From positions 62,001 through 126,000 of the forward strand of contig JASANE010028830.1 of NCBI GenBank assembly GCA_030248225.1: DNA of 64,000 nucleotides. The letters run 5' to 3'. Position numbers and translations under genes: made by a program. Source of the stretch: Trileptium ribeirensis (Eukaryota; Nematoda; Enoplea; Enoplida; Thoracostomopsidae). Below are positions 1-13,153 of this stretch, one piece after another (position 1 is the stretch's first letter; the number at the start of each line of letters is the position of its first letter). The notes below the pieces were generated by a model, which saw only the letters and a program-made list of their open reading frames with translations, had not been told where the DNA came from and ran no database searches.

Positions 1-1507
1 TAGAATTTAGAAAAGGAGTGGGTCTAGTCCTATAATAAATGAAAAAAGACGGTCTAGGGGGTCTGGGTATATACTGTTTGCCTGCTATCGGGCACAAAAA
101 TATACACAATACATTATGCAAATATATATGCATAATATTAATGTCTTAATAAATTTTTCGACATGCATAGTAGGTAACGCTCTTAAAGTTCTAACAGACC
201 AGCATTAAGAGCCATCATGTGTTCCAGAGTTCTTACGGCAGCAAATATATACACCAGATAGTTTTTAGTTCAGCAACATTTTGGACAAGCCTGGCCGTGG
301 TTCCGCATATATACTTCAGTATATAAATGCGATAAACCCGCATGTCAATATAACACGTCGGAGGCAGGGTTAAATTTATAACAGTACTCTGTTTCGTATA
401 TATACACTTAATAGCAATAATTGCCTTGATATTACAACAAAGTACTAACGTGATCGCTACAAGGTCCCATAGTTAGACAAATCGCGCAAACTGGTAATCG
501 AGTTAAAATATTACATTTACCCTTAAATATCGCGTCTAATCTCGGGGGTATATATCGTTTGGATGTTCTGACGCAATTTTTACAATTTTAAAACAATTTT
601 ATGGAGCAAGATCAGCTAGTGAACATCGATATATTTTTAACTGAGTGAGGTACAACGCAAGAAGTTTAAAATATATATTATTGTAAACATCAAAAGTAAG
701 TACATAGTGTGCTGAGTTGTTCGCCTAGACTGTATTCTACCATCGCTTACCGCAGAATCAATATCAATCATAACAACGGTGCGAAAAGGAGCCTCGTCTC
801 GTGTCGGCTAACTGTTGGCAATAACAATAGCTAATCAACAGCACTATGCATCTACCTATAAACCAAGCAAAGCAATGCCTGATTGATATAAAAGTGAATT
901 CGACGATATACCGACATATAGATACTATTTTCATGCCCTCGTAAGCTCTAAGCTCAGATAGAAGGCGTGGATTCAATTTTATTTGAAGCTTTGGTTGCCA
1001 AGAAATGAAAATGCAGTGAAAAGCATATATACATATATATATGATATATGTATTATATTTATATTGGCTTACAACGAGTATAATGTAATAAAACCACGTA
1101 GTAGTAATGCAGACAGTGTTATAAGGTAAATAAACTAAAAAAACCGATATTCAGATTATACATAGAAGCAGAATACTGTTCACACTATCATCCTGATACA
1201 ATGATACACCGCTCTCAGCTAGCCGCCTGTCAACAGTTTTATTCAATATAGATTAACTGAGGCAGTCCCAAGTCCAACTAACGATGCCACAGCATCAATC
1301 GCAGTCCTCTGTCTATTATTAAGTTCTGAAAAATTATATCATAGAATTTACGAAGGTAACTGTTGTCCGTTCCAGATAGTTTAGCATAAAATAAACATTT
1401 CTGCGAAGCAGCATTGAATATTTTTAGTTTTTCAAGTAAATTTTATTTAACATTTTGAAATTGTCTGAGATTTAGCTTAATATTTTCTCGATTCCATATA
1501 TACCCGG
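1..1507. other. No recognisable gene; AT-rich
   Basis: AT-rich sequence with short TA-rich microsatellite-like tracts, for example 1022-1065. Open frames here are short and resemble nothing I know. Confidence 0.5.
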
Positions 1508-2675
1508 CAGGGAGTAACCGGAATTCCGGTTTCGGTTCCGGCGAAAATCGTGTTCCGGTTGCGGTTCCGGCAAAGGGCAAAAACCATACCGGAACCGGAA
1601 TTCCGGTTTAAAAATTTTGTTTGAAATTTTCCACGTTTTTTGCTTCATTCTGTAATCCAAACATATGTAATATATATTTTACAATGATCAAGCTCCAATA
1701 CAACCAACCAAAAGAAAAGATTAACTAACCAGTTTGTCGTGTGAAACGTAGACAGGGCACATAATTTGAGCAGGAATTTTTCATAATAACCTGCAGGAGT
1801 TTGTTAAATCAAAGCCAGGTCGATGCTTGTAGCAGCTATTTTACACATCCAGAAGTCTGTGGGATACGTTTGAATTAAACCGGTCCAACTCGGTAACAGA
1901 GTATGGCTTACGCAGAAGTACTTAGGGTATGCTTGGCTAACATAAATTGCGTCAAGCACCCGCCAGTGCGCTTGTAAACTTGGTAAATCAGTCTAAATTG
2001 AAGTAAACTAACGTTATCTGCAACGCAGCTAGAAACTGCTTTCTCGGCAATGAACTGTATTTATTGAAACTGTGCGAGCAGCATCACAGTGTGTCTCATT
2101 TATAGCATTCTGATTAGAAAGTTATCATCATTATGATCTAACTGGTGCGCACTGTTTGTCCAACGCTAGCCTAAACAGTGTCTCTGACCACTGATCAGAA
2201 AATTACCTTTTATCTATTATTTTCTCTTAGAATCATGTAAACCAATAATTTTAAGTTTCCTACAGAAGAACATGCAACAAACGTATGTGTAGTAAAAGGA
2301 GGCGACTGGAGACAGAGCGAAAGTGTATTGTACGGTCCAAGCTTTGTAAGCACATTTGATTTGATGCAGTATACGCACTGGTGTATAGTAGAAGACATTT
2401 TTTGCTCTGAATGTCCAAAACCGACATATTTGATCGATAAATAAACATTATTAGCTTCGTCAGTCTATTTAAAGTTTCAGAAAGGCAATAATACCATCGC
2501 AATACATTAAGTTTAATGTAAAAGTTATTTTTAATGCATTTTAAATCCACTATAACTTCATTTCTTCCATCATCTGTTTTACTATATATAAATTTCGAAG
2601 ACCAGGTTCCGGTTCCGGTTAAAGTTTAAATGGACGGTTCCGGTTCCGGTAAATTTCGGTTCCGGTTATTCCCTG
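1508..2675. mobile_element. Non-autonomous hAT-like DNA transposon
   Basis: The element begins CAGGGAGTAACCGGAA (1508-1523) and ends TTCCGGTTATTCCCTG (2660-2675), which is its reverse complement apart from one position. The 8 bases outside each end, atacccgg (1500-1507) and ataacagg (2676-2683), match at 6 of 8 positions, as expected for an old 8-bp hAT target-site duplication. CCGGTTCCGG-type repeats fill both subterminal regions. I see no transposase frame in the 1.17-kb interior, so it is non-autonomous. A second, truncated relative lies at about 52832-53610. Confidence 0.8.
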
Positions 2676-2683
2676 ATAACAGG

Positions 2684-5600
2684 CTAAACAAACTGGTATA
2701 AATAAATGATGCTTATTCTGTTAAGATTCAATAAAATATCGTTCTTGAAAACAAAAAAGTACATTTAAAGACAAAAGGCTTATTATAATTAAGAGCGTTA
2801 AATCACGAGATTACACGTGATGAAACGGTAAAAGTACACACCAAATTATTTCATGTGCCCGAATGTTCAATTCAGCTACTTAGATTTTATTTTTATTGGT
2901 AAGTAGTGCGTAATTAATTATATTCTGCTGCATGACATATCTGCTAAACATGCCAAAAAAAATTTCAAGCGTAGCTAGTACAGTATACTCAACGCATAGC
3001 GGTCAGCACGGACTGTAGCGCTGCTCACGATGCAACAGTACTGGGGTCTTTTTCTTTATTCCCCAGGCGGAAATTGGTTAATTTTGAAGATGTAGTGACA
3101 ATTTTGATACCACTCGACTTTGTTTGACGAGCTGGTTAAGAAAATATCCGATTTGGCTAGTTGTAGGGGAATTTTATTTTCGATTTATTTTGGTTAGTAA
3201 TCGTTCTAACTGTTCATTTTTGGGTTCCCTTGGTACCCAAAATTTTCGAAAAAAAGTTTCTCGATAAATGTATAATTTATACTTCATTCGAACCGCATTA
3301 ACGAACGCAGGTATCAGCACTGTGAGGTAACGAACGCATCATCATACTACAGTCGTACTTGGTCTAAAATTACAGCGCAAATGTTATTACTAGCTCCAGT
3401 GAGATGTTTTAAATCGAACACGCGCAACAAAACACTCTGAACGGACCGAACAGCCAAACAACACGCAAACTATAATACGTCAGACGCCATTTTGAGCAAT
3501 TTTATGCCAAAAAGACGGCAAGCAGAAAACCGCTAAAAACTCTAGAACCAACAAACGCAGCCACAAAATACAGCAGTAACTACAGCACCGGAGAGAACAT
3601 GTCTGCAATATAATATACGGCCGATGAAAGAAAAGACTTTTCGCATCACTTTTAACTATAAATATCTATTTTCTTTTGACACAGCACACATACACACTAG
3701 TGCAGCGGCAACCAACCAACCGGCCCTATCAGTTACCCAATTTTGAACAGCCATATATATTTTCTTTACATAGGTCCAAAAATGGAGTAACAAAATATTA
3801 TCCGACAATACTTCGGTGCTTTCGCTACAAATAAACAAATTATCGTCAAAAAAACCGTCTAAATTGTTCCCAACTGAGTTCCTACAAATTGAGGGCTGTA
3901 CATAAACTGTCGCTTTGAAATAAGTAACTGTAACTACTGTAGAGGTTCAACTAGGTCTTAAAAACATATAATGCGATTAACAAAGATCTTGTGATATTTT
4001 AGTAAAACTAAAAATGGGGAAAATTGTGAGCCTAATTTCTCAAAAACTATAACACAGCTAATGTGTATTTTTGCTAGAAAAGCAAATATAAATACATAAC
4101 CCAAACATACACAGTATAAAACCCAAAACATGCAAACACGTTTCAGCAGGGAAGCAACCAATGCATATATTTAAGAAGCAGAATTTGAGAACAAACAAAG
4201 AAAAACAAACTTAAGAAGTATGTATCTTGTGTATATTACAAGCTTAAATTTTTCAAAGCTATAACTTATGAATATTGTCCTAATCTCAACATCTTAAAAC
4301 TAAATAAAATTCAAATTTGTTCTTTTAAATTACGGCAGCTAACTTATAGGTACTATAAATAACGATGTTACCGAAAGCTAAAAAATTTTACTGGGATTCC
4401 CAAAAACGCTATATTGCAGCAAGTGTAAAATAAATTTAAGGGATTAAACCAAAAATATAACTACAAAACCATATGGATATGCAATCAGGTTTTACTGGTT
4501 TTGCCTGTTTAGTTTAAAGCAAATTCAAGATTTGCCAAACTATATCAATTTTAGCAACGTGCAGCGTAGCGTTAACGACATAGCCAATGTAAATTGAAAA
4601 CAATGAAATCAAAGTGTTTAACGATTTTAATAACTTTATAAGCACATCGATAACCCCAACAATGCAAGAAATTCAGTCAAAATGCAAAAAAAATTCATTT
4701 TTGAGAGTATTTTACTTGGAAACAATTGCACTACTAAACAACTTGAGGAGCCATATGCTGGACATGGAAGGAAAGATTCTGTATAGTGGTCTCTATTTTA
4801 ATAATAATCTAACTGCTTTGAGAAGTCGCGTAAATTACAAATATCGAAGTACCCATGTGGCTACAATCACAAAGTTAGTGACGTTTGCCTTGTAAGAGTT
4901 TTGACACCGAATAATTAGGTCATTAGAGCAGCACAAGTTTAAGGCTAGATAGGTGCACAGCACAGTTAGATTCTTGTAAGAGAGGAATAAAAGTTTAGGA
5001 AAATCCATCAATCCAGTCGTCAGTTGTGAATGACAGACAAAAATAAGATTTTTGAGGCAATTTGCCCCTATTTGAGAAAACATCACTACATCGGGTTCAA
5101 TTATGCCCATTTTAAGCCATAGTTTCGTTTTAAATAGCTAAATTACGCAAATAACGTTTTTTAAACCCCAAAATTGCCAAAAAATTTAACAGTCATCACT
5201 ACAAAATGCCAATAACAAGGAGTCTCAGTTTAACAACATCTATAGATCGATTAAATTAACTAAAACGTATCGGCAACGGTGCTGAAACAAACTCGACAGC
5301 ACTGAAAAACGAACGGTCGTCGAAAATATTACCCCATCACAAACCCGTTTATCCCAATTTAATGTAGCTTGAAAACCACCAACTTTATAAATCTCTGTAC
5401 AGATGCTTTTATTGAATAAAGTTTTTGGCCAAGACGACTACTTTGCTACATGGAGTAGTTAAAACTAGTAGGCCAAAAGCCCAGCAATAACCGATAACTA
5501 GTGTAATAAATTTGTTATAAGAAATCAGGCACACACACACACACAAAACCCAAACGTTTGTTGTGCCTGGCATCAAGTCTATTCGACGATAGTACCACCA

Positions 5601-6584
5601 CGCTACAACTGCTCGCTATTTCTCTTCACATTATGTAAGATGTTTTTTGTAGTACCACCATGCCATGAAAGCTGAAAACTGTACTTAAAGCTTATCGTAG
5701 GATAGTACATCATCCTGTGCTTAACAATGACTTGAGCTTTTTCCTCCTACAATACATTATACATAGCTGGTTGACAAGCAGTGACAGTTACATAGTTGTT
5801 ATTACAGAATCGGCGTCATGTTTTGTGGCTGGTAGGGATCACTCGAACACCGGGATCCTCAAATACCTATAATATAACTAATAAATTAACAAAAACTCCT
5901 TTAGTGCCTCGTAAGAGGTAAATTTGGCACGGTTGGGCACCGGGTGTCAAGCACCGCCTGCCCACTCCACCAGTGGCACCTGCTCTGTATTATACAATTT
6001 TCCTGCTGCAATCGTCAAATTCACAAGCGTTAACACGCACCACACCAAACCTATCGTTTTGTTTCGGTAGTAATAAGCTATGGGTTTGCTTTATCGGTGT
6101 TTTTGTATTCTTATCAGTACAATAACCGTCGCTATAATTACACAACGAGTTTACTTCCGAAAACAATGCTCTTTAAAAAACCCTTAACCATTTGTGCAAA
6201 AAGACAGTCAAAACCGTTGATCAAAATGCTGAAACCGCCGCGACAGAGTAAAATTGTGCACACCGATGTCAAAACCGCAAGATACCACATAAATCACAAA
6301 ATAGTGAGCGTCGTACCATAAATGCGAAGTGGATAAAATATCGCCCACTGGAACAACACGAAATAGCCAACAAGTACGAATATACTTTATGTCCGTATAT
6401 ATAATGCCCATGAGTGTATGACTAAACATCGTGCAAGAGAAGATGCTAAACAGAAAACTTCGAATATACTTTCAGCCCGCAAATGTTAACCCCGGAGCGT
6501 GCAAATAAACTTTACACTCGCAGAACTACTACTCTTTTTACTCAAGAGTACGTATTTGGGTTAAAACAATAAAGTGCGTATAAA
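2684..6584. other. No recognisable gene
   Basis: AT-rich. The longest open frames (around 4614-4895 plus and 4835-5110 minus) overlap on opposite strands and show no known domain. It includes a short (CA)n tract at 5530-5544. Confidence 0.45.
5530..5544. repeat. (CA)n microsatellite
   Basis: Seven and a half uninterrupted CA units. Confidence 0.9.
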
Positions 6585-7345
6585 GTATCCGCATTTGGTT
6601 TCCTCCATTGTTTGGTTATGTATTCCGTGTAGTGTGTCAAGAGGCTGAATAGGATGGTTGGGTAATCTAGAGCCCATCACGAATATTTCATTTCAATGTA
6701 TTTAGAGTCGAACCCGACTTCAAGGATATAACCCGTCTTCATTTGATTGGTTATGTATGGTATGTGGGGGATCAAGAATAACCTGCATAGGTTTTTCTGA
6801 ACGCTGCATACAATGATTAGGTTATCTCCTTGAACGTAATTTCATGCCTCTCCGGTAGCTTTCAGTAGGGTTAATGTCCATCACTCTGCCCCAGAATACA
6901 GTCTGCCTTCAGCTTTTTGGATATATAATTTTTAGGATATTTAAACCGCTTATATAGGTTTTTCATTACGTTGAATACGATTGTATGGTCACCTAGAATC
7001 CCACAATACTGTAATAAATTATTTCGGGGGGGGAGGGATTGAAATAATTCAAGGGCGGACGTCGACTAATCCTAATTACCCAAAGAAATTTGCTTATGGA
7101 CGCTTATTTGGCTATGCAACGTTTCTGCGCCAACATAAGCTATTATATATCTTGAGGCATGGAAAATATGTGGTGCGGTTAACTTGTATGACAAGATTAT
7201 AGGCCTGCAGGAGTTGAAGAGGTCTAATGGTGAGATATATATACATCAAACTCAAATCCTGTTACACGTGATTACATATAATGACAACTACACGATGAAA
7301 CTACGCTCGTTCCATTTAACCCTCGCTTGCAACATACAAATATAA
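6585..7345 (+). repeat. Rep-1 family, 3' part
   Basis: It shares the repeated phrase 'gctga/gcata...gatggttggttatctagag' and the terminal block around 'gatgaaactacgctcgttcca' with the copy at 40489-41452. The 5' half of the family is missing here. I see no coding frame shared between copies. Confidence 0.55.
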
Positions 7346-7799
7346 ACATACATGCTCATAGGGGAGAGAGAAAACCCCCGCTCTGAGGCTCATGCTCTCC
7401 TCGGAGCAACGGCAAGCCCCCTAAGGCTCCGCTTTGCGCCCCCAACCCCCTCCTCCCAGCGGAATGCGTGCGGAAAATTTTGGCAAAATAGGCTTAAATT
7501 TAGCAAAAAAAAAAAAGGGAAATTTGGTAAAAGTCGGAGGGAATGCCAAAAACCGAAAATTAAGAAAAATTTTGGGTCACAAAACGTATATCCCCCGCTG
7601 ACGATCCCCTCCCGCCTACAGGTTAATCACCTTTCGGAGGACATCCCCCAGCTGACCATCTCCTGGGGAGGACCCCAAAGCACCCACTATACTACTGGAT
7701 GTCGGACCTCGTGCATGTATGAATATATACTGATAAGTTAAAAATTCTATTGCACATTTTGAGAAAATGACTACAACAAGTGTAGTAATAATTTCAAAA

Positions 7800-8150
7800 T
7801 TTGCAAAACAAGCTGTGGTTTTTTTTACAAATTGGCTCAGTTTGTGTAGCAGTTTTCTTACAAGTGACATAAGTTTCTGTAGCAGTTTTTCTAACAATGA
7901 TACAGTTTCTACAGCAGTTTTTCTAAAAATTACACAGTGTCTGCAGTAAACTTACACAATTTCTGTAGGAGTTTTTCTAAAACTGATATAGTTTCTATGG
8001 TAATTTTTCTGGAGGTGACAGTTGCTGTAGCAATTTTTCAGAAGTGACAGTTTCTCTAGCAGTTTTTCTAAAAGTAACACAGTTTCTGTATCAGTTTTTT
8101 TATAAGTGACATAGTTCTGTAGAAGTTTTCCTAAGAGTTATCCTCGTGAG
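7800..8150. repeat. 33-bp minisatellite, block 1
   Basis: About ten degenerate units close to 'gtttctgtagcagtttttct' plus 'aaaagtgacaca', most of them 30-34 bp. On the minus strand the unit can be read as 11-residue repeats rich in Lys, Leu and Phe. Confidence 0.8.
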
Positions 8151-8329
8151 ACTTCGGACTTCGTACATGTATGAATATATACTAAGTTTGCAAATTTATG
8201 TAACAACTTTTCTAAAAATAGCAACAGCTATACAAAAAGATTCTATTACATTTTTTAAGAAAATGCTACATGTGTACCAATATTTTCAAAATTTGTAACA
8301 CAGGCTATGCCATTTTTTTAGAAAAATAA

Positions 8330-8715
8330 CATCAGTTTGTATAACAGTTTTTCTAAAAATGACAAGTTTCTATGGTAGTTTCTTCTAAAAGTAGTAAGCT
8401 AAAAGTAGGCTTCTGTAGTAATTTTTTTGAAAATGCCACGGTTTCTATAGCAGTTTTTCAAAAAGTCACACAGTTTCTCTACCAATTTTTCAAAAAGTGA
8501 CACAGTTTCTTTAGGAATTTTTGTAAAAGTAACACAGTTTTTGTAGTATTTTTTCTGAAAGTAACACTGTTTCTGTAGCAGTTTTTTTAAAAAGTGACGT
8601 TTCTCTACCAACTTTTCTAAAAGTGTCACAGTTTTTTTTAACTGTTTTTTAAAGTGACATAGTTTCTGTAGCAGTTTTCTAAAAGTCACAGTTTCTATAG
8701 CAGATGTTTTTTTAC
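8330..8715. repeat. 33-bp minisatellite, block 2
   Basis: About twelve more units of the same repeat. The sequence between the blocks (8150-8330) is itself a diverged copy of 7705-7835, sharing 'catgtatgaatatatact' and 'atttcaaaatttg', so the array grew by a higher-order duplication. On the minus strand, block 2 is open for about 100 codons. Confidence 0.8.
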
Positions 8716-8719
8716 AAAA

Positions 8720-11375
8720 AATCTGCCACAATGTGCAATGACTACACATAGCTTGCTTACAGCGCGCCCTACCGCCGCCATATTCATCGCAGCTACGTTG
8801 AAATGCCATATTTTTCGTGATGAGGCCGAAGCCGATAGAAGAATCGGACTTCGCGACTATCGAGTATATATGTCCAGCTGTCTGTGAACGCTGCATATAT
8901 AAACCGTGCAGTTCTGACAGAAACTTCGTACACCGCAACACACAATCACGGCTCAATCGACAAATCAATGTAAATTTTCAATTTTAATTTTATAGTTTGG
9001 TAGCTCCCGGCTAATTGTGAAATTTAGCTTAGAGAAATATCTCGCGGTTACCCGTATTCCATAACAACTACAAATATATAGAAAATTATAGTCAATTAAG
9101 ACTACACATTTATTTTCCGGTAACTCCTATGTGACATATCAAAGATACTCATAGGGGAAAGTTGATTCTCTTCCCCAGGTCCGAACTACACCGCCCTTCG
9201 GAGTGACGCCGACTTCACTGCCAGGTGTGTCGGATCGCGCGCTCAAGGGGCGCGAAAAATTTTGACAAAACTAGGGAAAGAAATGGCATAAATCGGGATA
9301 TTTCGTAAAAGCTTACAGGCACCCGTTGTAGAGGTACGGGGAGTTGATCACTCACCTCCGGCTCTTGATATTTATTGACCATATCCACCACAATACTTGA
9401 CCACTTAAAATTTTATATTGAAACCGGCAATGAATGTAGCGCAGCAAGTTCAGTGAATTTTGACCCCTGTTGCACATCGGAATCCTAAAAATCTGTTGTA
9501 TGTCACCAAAATGCCATAATGGCAAACGAAAACTTGTAGATGTTTTTACATATCGACGGCCATTTTCTGCATAAAACGGTACACAATATAGGAAATGATA
9601 CATTAACCTTATTTGCCTTCTCCTTTCTAATTTCGAGGTCAGACCTGATACCGTAAGGTCCTTATTGCTAAATGTCCGCCCGAACACAGAATTTGAGAGA
9701 TAATTTTATCGCTCGTATATATGTTAAGTCTCCTGGAATTAGGCACAATTTTCCCAAACAGTGCAAAGTAGCTTGAATGATAAACTAAAAAGCAATATTT
9801 ATACAAAAACCTGACAAGTCATAAGCACTATAAGCATACCAAAGCAGCTACAAAACGGCGCTATTGAGCTTATAAATATCACATTTAGCACAAAAAATCG
9901 ATTTATATTAGCTTTTATATCCATAAAATATTTCATATATTCCTCGTTTCAGGCATATTTTTATCTATTATCGATTTTCGTTTTCATATGATATATAGAC
10001 TGAGTCTATCTATTCCCAAGAGTCGGATTCTTTAGACAAAGCCGGCAGGATAAATAAAAAATCCCAAAACAGCACCTATCTACTTCAAAAGAATTATATT
10101 AAATTAGCCTATTTACCAGGTTTTAAATAACAAATCTTGTAGACATAACTCATCCGTTATGCAATAAGTAAATAATATTTTAAAACTAACTATAATAATT
10201 GCATAAAAATGAGGATTAAACGTATAAGTGAAACTGTGCATGGTGAAAAATAGATTATAAATAAGTCGACATTCAGCTAAACTATAAACAAGTTCTGATC
10301 GATTTTAGTCCATCGAATTGTACACTTATATATATTTGAACATATTATTTATAAATACTCAATATATATATTGCAAATATGTTTTTAATATAATCATATT
10401 ATAATAGAGTATTATATTTAACCTCAAGTATATATACCAAATTTGTGAAAATACGCATTTTCTGTATCAAATTAACAGCTTTAAAGAAAATGATAAGCGA
10501 TTAAACTATTTTATAGCAAAGATATGGCAATGTCCTGATTGTTCCCTTTATTACGTTTGGCTATACTTAAGCCTATCTCTTGTGTACGACGCCGACGATC
10601 CAAGCGAAGACCATCTCTTGTGGCGGTCTTGTTAATATTATTACATGCTAGTTTTTAGTATTATTTGCTTGTTTTTTTAGAATAATTTAATAATCAAACT
10701 TTTTCAGGTTTTTGGAATCCACCGACTGAGGTACTTAGTATACATTACTACTGGTATCAAGAGTTTAAAAAGAGAAGTTTGTACAAAAACATGACATTCA
10801 ATCATACCTGTACTTTACCTTATAATAGGGACACGGTAATGTACTTATCATATGTTTTATGTCAATACTGCGTGCATTTTTAAGGAAGTTTTTTGGAACT
10901 TTTTGAAAACCCACGCTTAATTTCTTTTTAGATATACCTTTTTAAAAAGTATAGTTTAGTCAATATCGGAAACAGCCGACTTTGGTTATTCATTTTTATT
11001 ATTCCGTCACAGGCGGCATAAGATTTACTGCACGAACGGAAAGCATTAAATTAAGGAAAATTTGAGAACACGGCCTTGACTGAATCGGGATTTATTTATG
11101 ATGCCGCGTTATATTCCACAAATGCATTCTCTAGTGAGTAGAACAGGCACGTGTATGAAAACATTATTTCGTTTCCCTTCATAGCTCTACCTTATTTTTG
11201 CTTTATTTTTAGACATTATATATAATAATAATGTACCATAAGTTTCTATTACTGAATAATTTTTGATAGCTACCTACGTGGCGTGCCAGGTCTTGTAACG
11301 TGGCTAGCTGATTTAAAATGTTTCGGAAATTGGGTTATGACTTTTGCTATGCTTTGACTCAACGGTGTATCTAAA
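8720..11375. other. No recognisable gene
   Basis: AT-rich, with a GC-richer patch at 9170-9260 that resembles no feature I know. A 111-codon minus-strand frame at 9352-9687 shows no recognisable domain. Confidence 0.45.
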
Positions 11376-12690
11376 CGGTGTATCGAGTGGATGCGAGGCG
11401 GCGACGTTGGGTGGAAGTAGCGAGTCGAGGCGGCGGCGCGGAGGGGTGGTGGCGACTCGTGGTAGGTGAGGGCGTTGGGAAGTCAAGGCGAACGCGGCGG
11501 CTCGCACAGGGTGCGGCGCGTCGGGGGTACAGCGCCTCGGGGGGGGCAAGGCGCCTCGGTGTAGAGTATTGGGCGTGCGGCGCTGCGAGCGAGGGGATAG
11601 GTGTGCGGCATCAGGTAGGGCGACGCTCTGGGACGCGGGGCTTGGGGGTCTGCACCTCGGGGGTGTGTACGGTATCTCGAGGTGATGCGGCGCTGCGGGG
11701 GGATAAAATACCTTGGTGGGCATTCGGCACCTCAGAACAGAGGGGTGCGACGGCTGGGGGAGGGGGCTGCGACGCCTTCGGGGATCACACCTCATCGAAC
11801 CGGTGGGGGGGGTGCGTGCGACGCCTCCGTGTAACTCGGTGGGGGAGCCGCACCTTGGGGGTATGCGGGGGCCAGAGAGGGTGCGGTGCGGGAGCCTTGG
11901 AAGGGGCAGCTACGTCGCCGCGAGGGCAGAGGCGTGGCGCCTAGGGTAGGGATTCTGGCGCCCCGGTGGGCGGTAGGCGGGGCTTGGGTGCTGCAACTCG
12001 GGGGGGGGCGGGGCGGGTGCAGTGCGTTGGGGGGGGGGGTACGGCGCTTCGGGGATACAATACCTAGAAAGGCTTTCGGCACCTCGGAGGAGAGGGAAGC
12101 GGCGCTACGGGGCCTCGGTGGTGGGCGGGCGATCAGGGGAGGACAGGACGCGGCGGCTCGGGGTAGGAGGGGGACTGTGGTGCCTCTTGGAGGGGCATGG
12201 CTTCGGGGAGGAGGCACTTCGGGAGTGGCACCTCAGCGCGCCCGGGGGGAAGCCGGCGCCTCGGAGGGGGAGTCGCACCTAGGGGCTGATGTGGGGCACA
12301 TGGGGAATGCGGTGCTGTACCACGAGGATGCAGTGGTTTGGCGGTGCGTCGTCGCGATGGGAGAGTTGTGGCGTCTAGGGGATGGGGCGTGTCGTGTGGG
12401 CAGGAAACGGGCATGGGTGGTACAACTCGGTGGGGTGGGTAAGATGGGGTACCGCGGTTCGGGGTGATGCGGAGCTTCGGCGGGATAAATACTTTGAGTG
12501 GTTTCGGAACCTCGGAGAGAGGGGTGCGGTGCTTCGGGGAATGCAGTGGCTTGAGCGTGCGATGGGAAAGGGGGTGTGCGGCGCTGCGCTTCGGGCTCGG
12601 AAGAGGAGGTGCGTCTCCTCAGGGAATGCAGCGCGTCGGGAACATGCGACGCCTTGGGACTGCCTAGAAGTTTACTGGATAAATATCCAT
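11375..12690. repeat. G-rich, strand-asymmetric repeat island
   Basis: A 1.3-kb island very rich in G on the plus strand, made of variants of 'gcggcgcctcggggg'. A larger block (ggggataaaatac, then a 'tt/gg' stretch, then 'ttcggcacctcgga') recurs at about 11701, 12053 and 12481, giving higher-order units of about 350-430 bp. CpG is abundant. Long open frames occur in many frames on both strands, as expected from composition, and none has known domains. Confidence 0.75.
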
Positions 12691-13153
12691 GTGGTAAAGA
12701 GCCTCGTTTTTCACATTCTTGCTCGACTCGGCTCTTCGTGAACAGTATCCGGCTCCACTCGTTTCGGTTTTTCGGATAAAAAGCTACAGCTCTCAAGCTC
12801 CAAACAATAAAAGTTCGCGATTTCCCTAAAGAGAGAACATATACAAACGGTCAAATAAAATATATAGCTGCTTTAAGAACCAAGCCGATCTAATCTGCTA
12901 TTGTGCGATCTGCTATTCTCACTTTCGGCAGGCTATTGTGATATAACATCATTTATTATAACAATGTTTATTGTTTTAGAAAAAGTATTTAAGAGCCGAA
13001 CCTAGATTTTCCCGAGACACTGGACTCTTCCAAACAGATCTTGGGCACCGGGTCAGTTCCGTATAACTGAGCCGAACCTAGGGCCCAAATTCTCAGTTGT
13101 ATTGAAGCTTCATCAATCTCAAGTGTATCTCGTGACCATGTAAAAGAAATAGT

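Noticed and set aside
4614..5110. Two overlapping 91-93 codon frames on opposite strands
   Set aside because: No domain, ordinary AT-rich composition and no splice or poly(A) context that favours either.
8399..8968. 189-codon minus-strand open frame as a gene
   Set aside because: Its C-terminal half is the 33-bp minisatellite and the rest has no recognisable domain. It is explained by a unit length divisible by three.
11313..12796. Many overlapping long open frames (100-190 codons) on both strands
   Set aside because: They lie in the G-rich repeat island, where stop codons are rare by composition. Several frames are open at once and none shows a domain.
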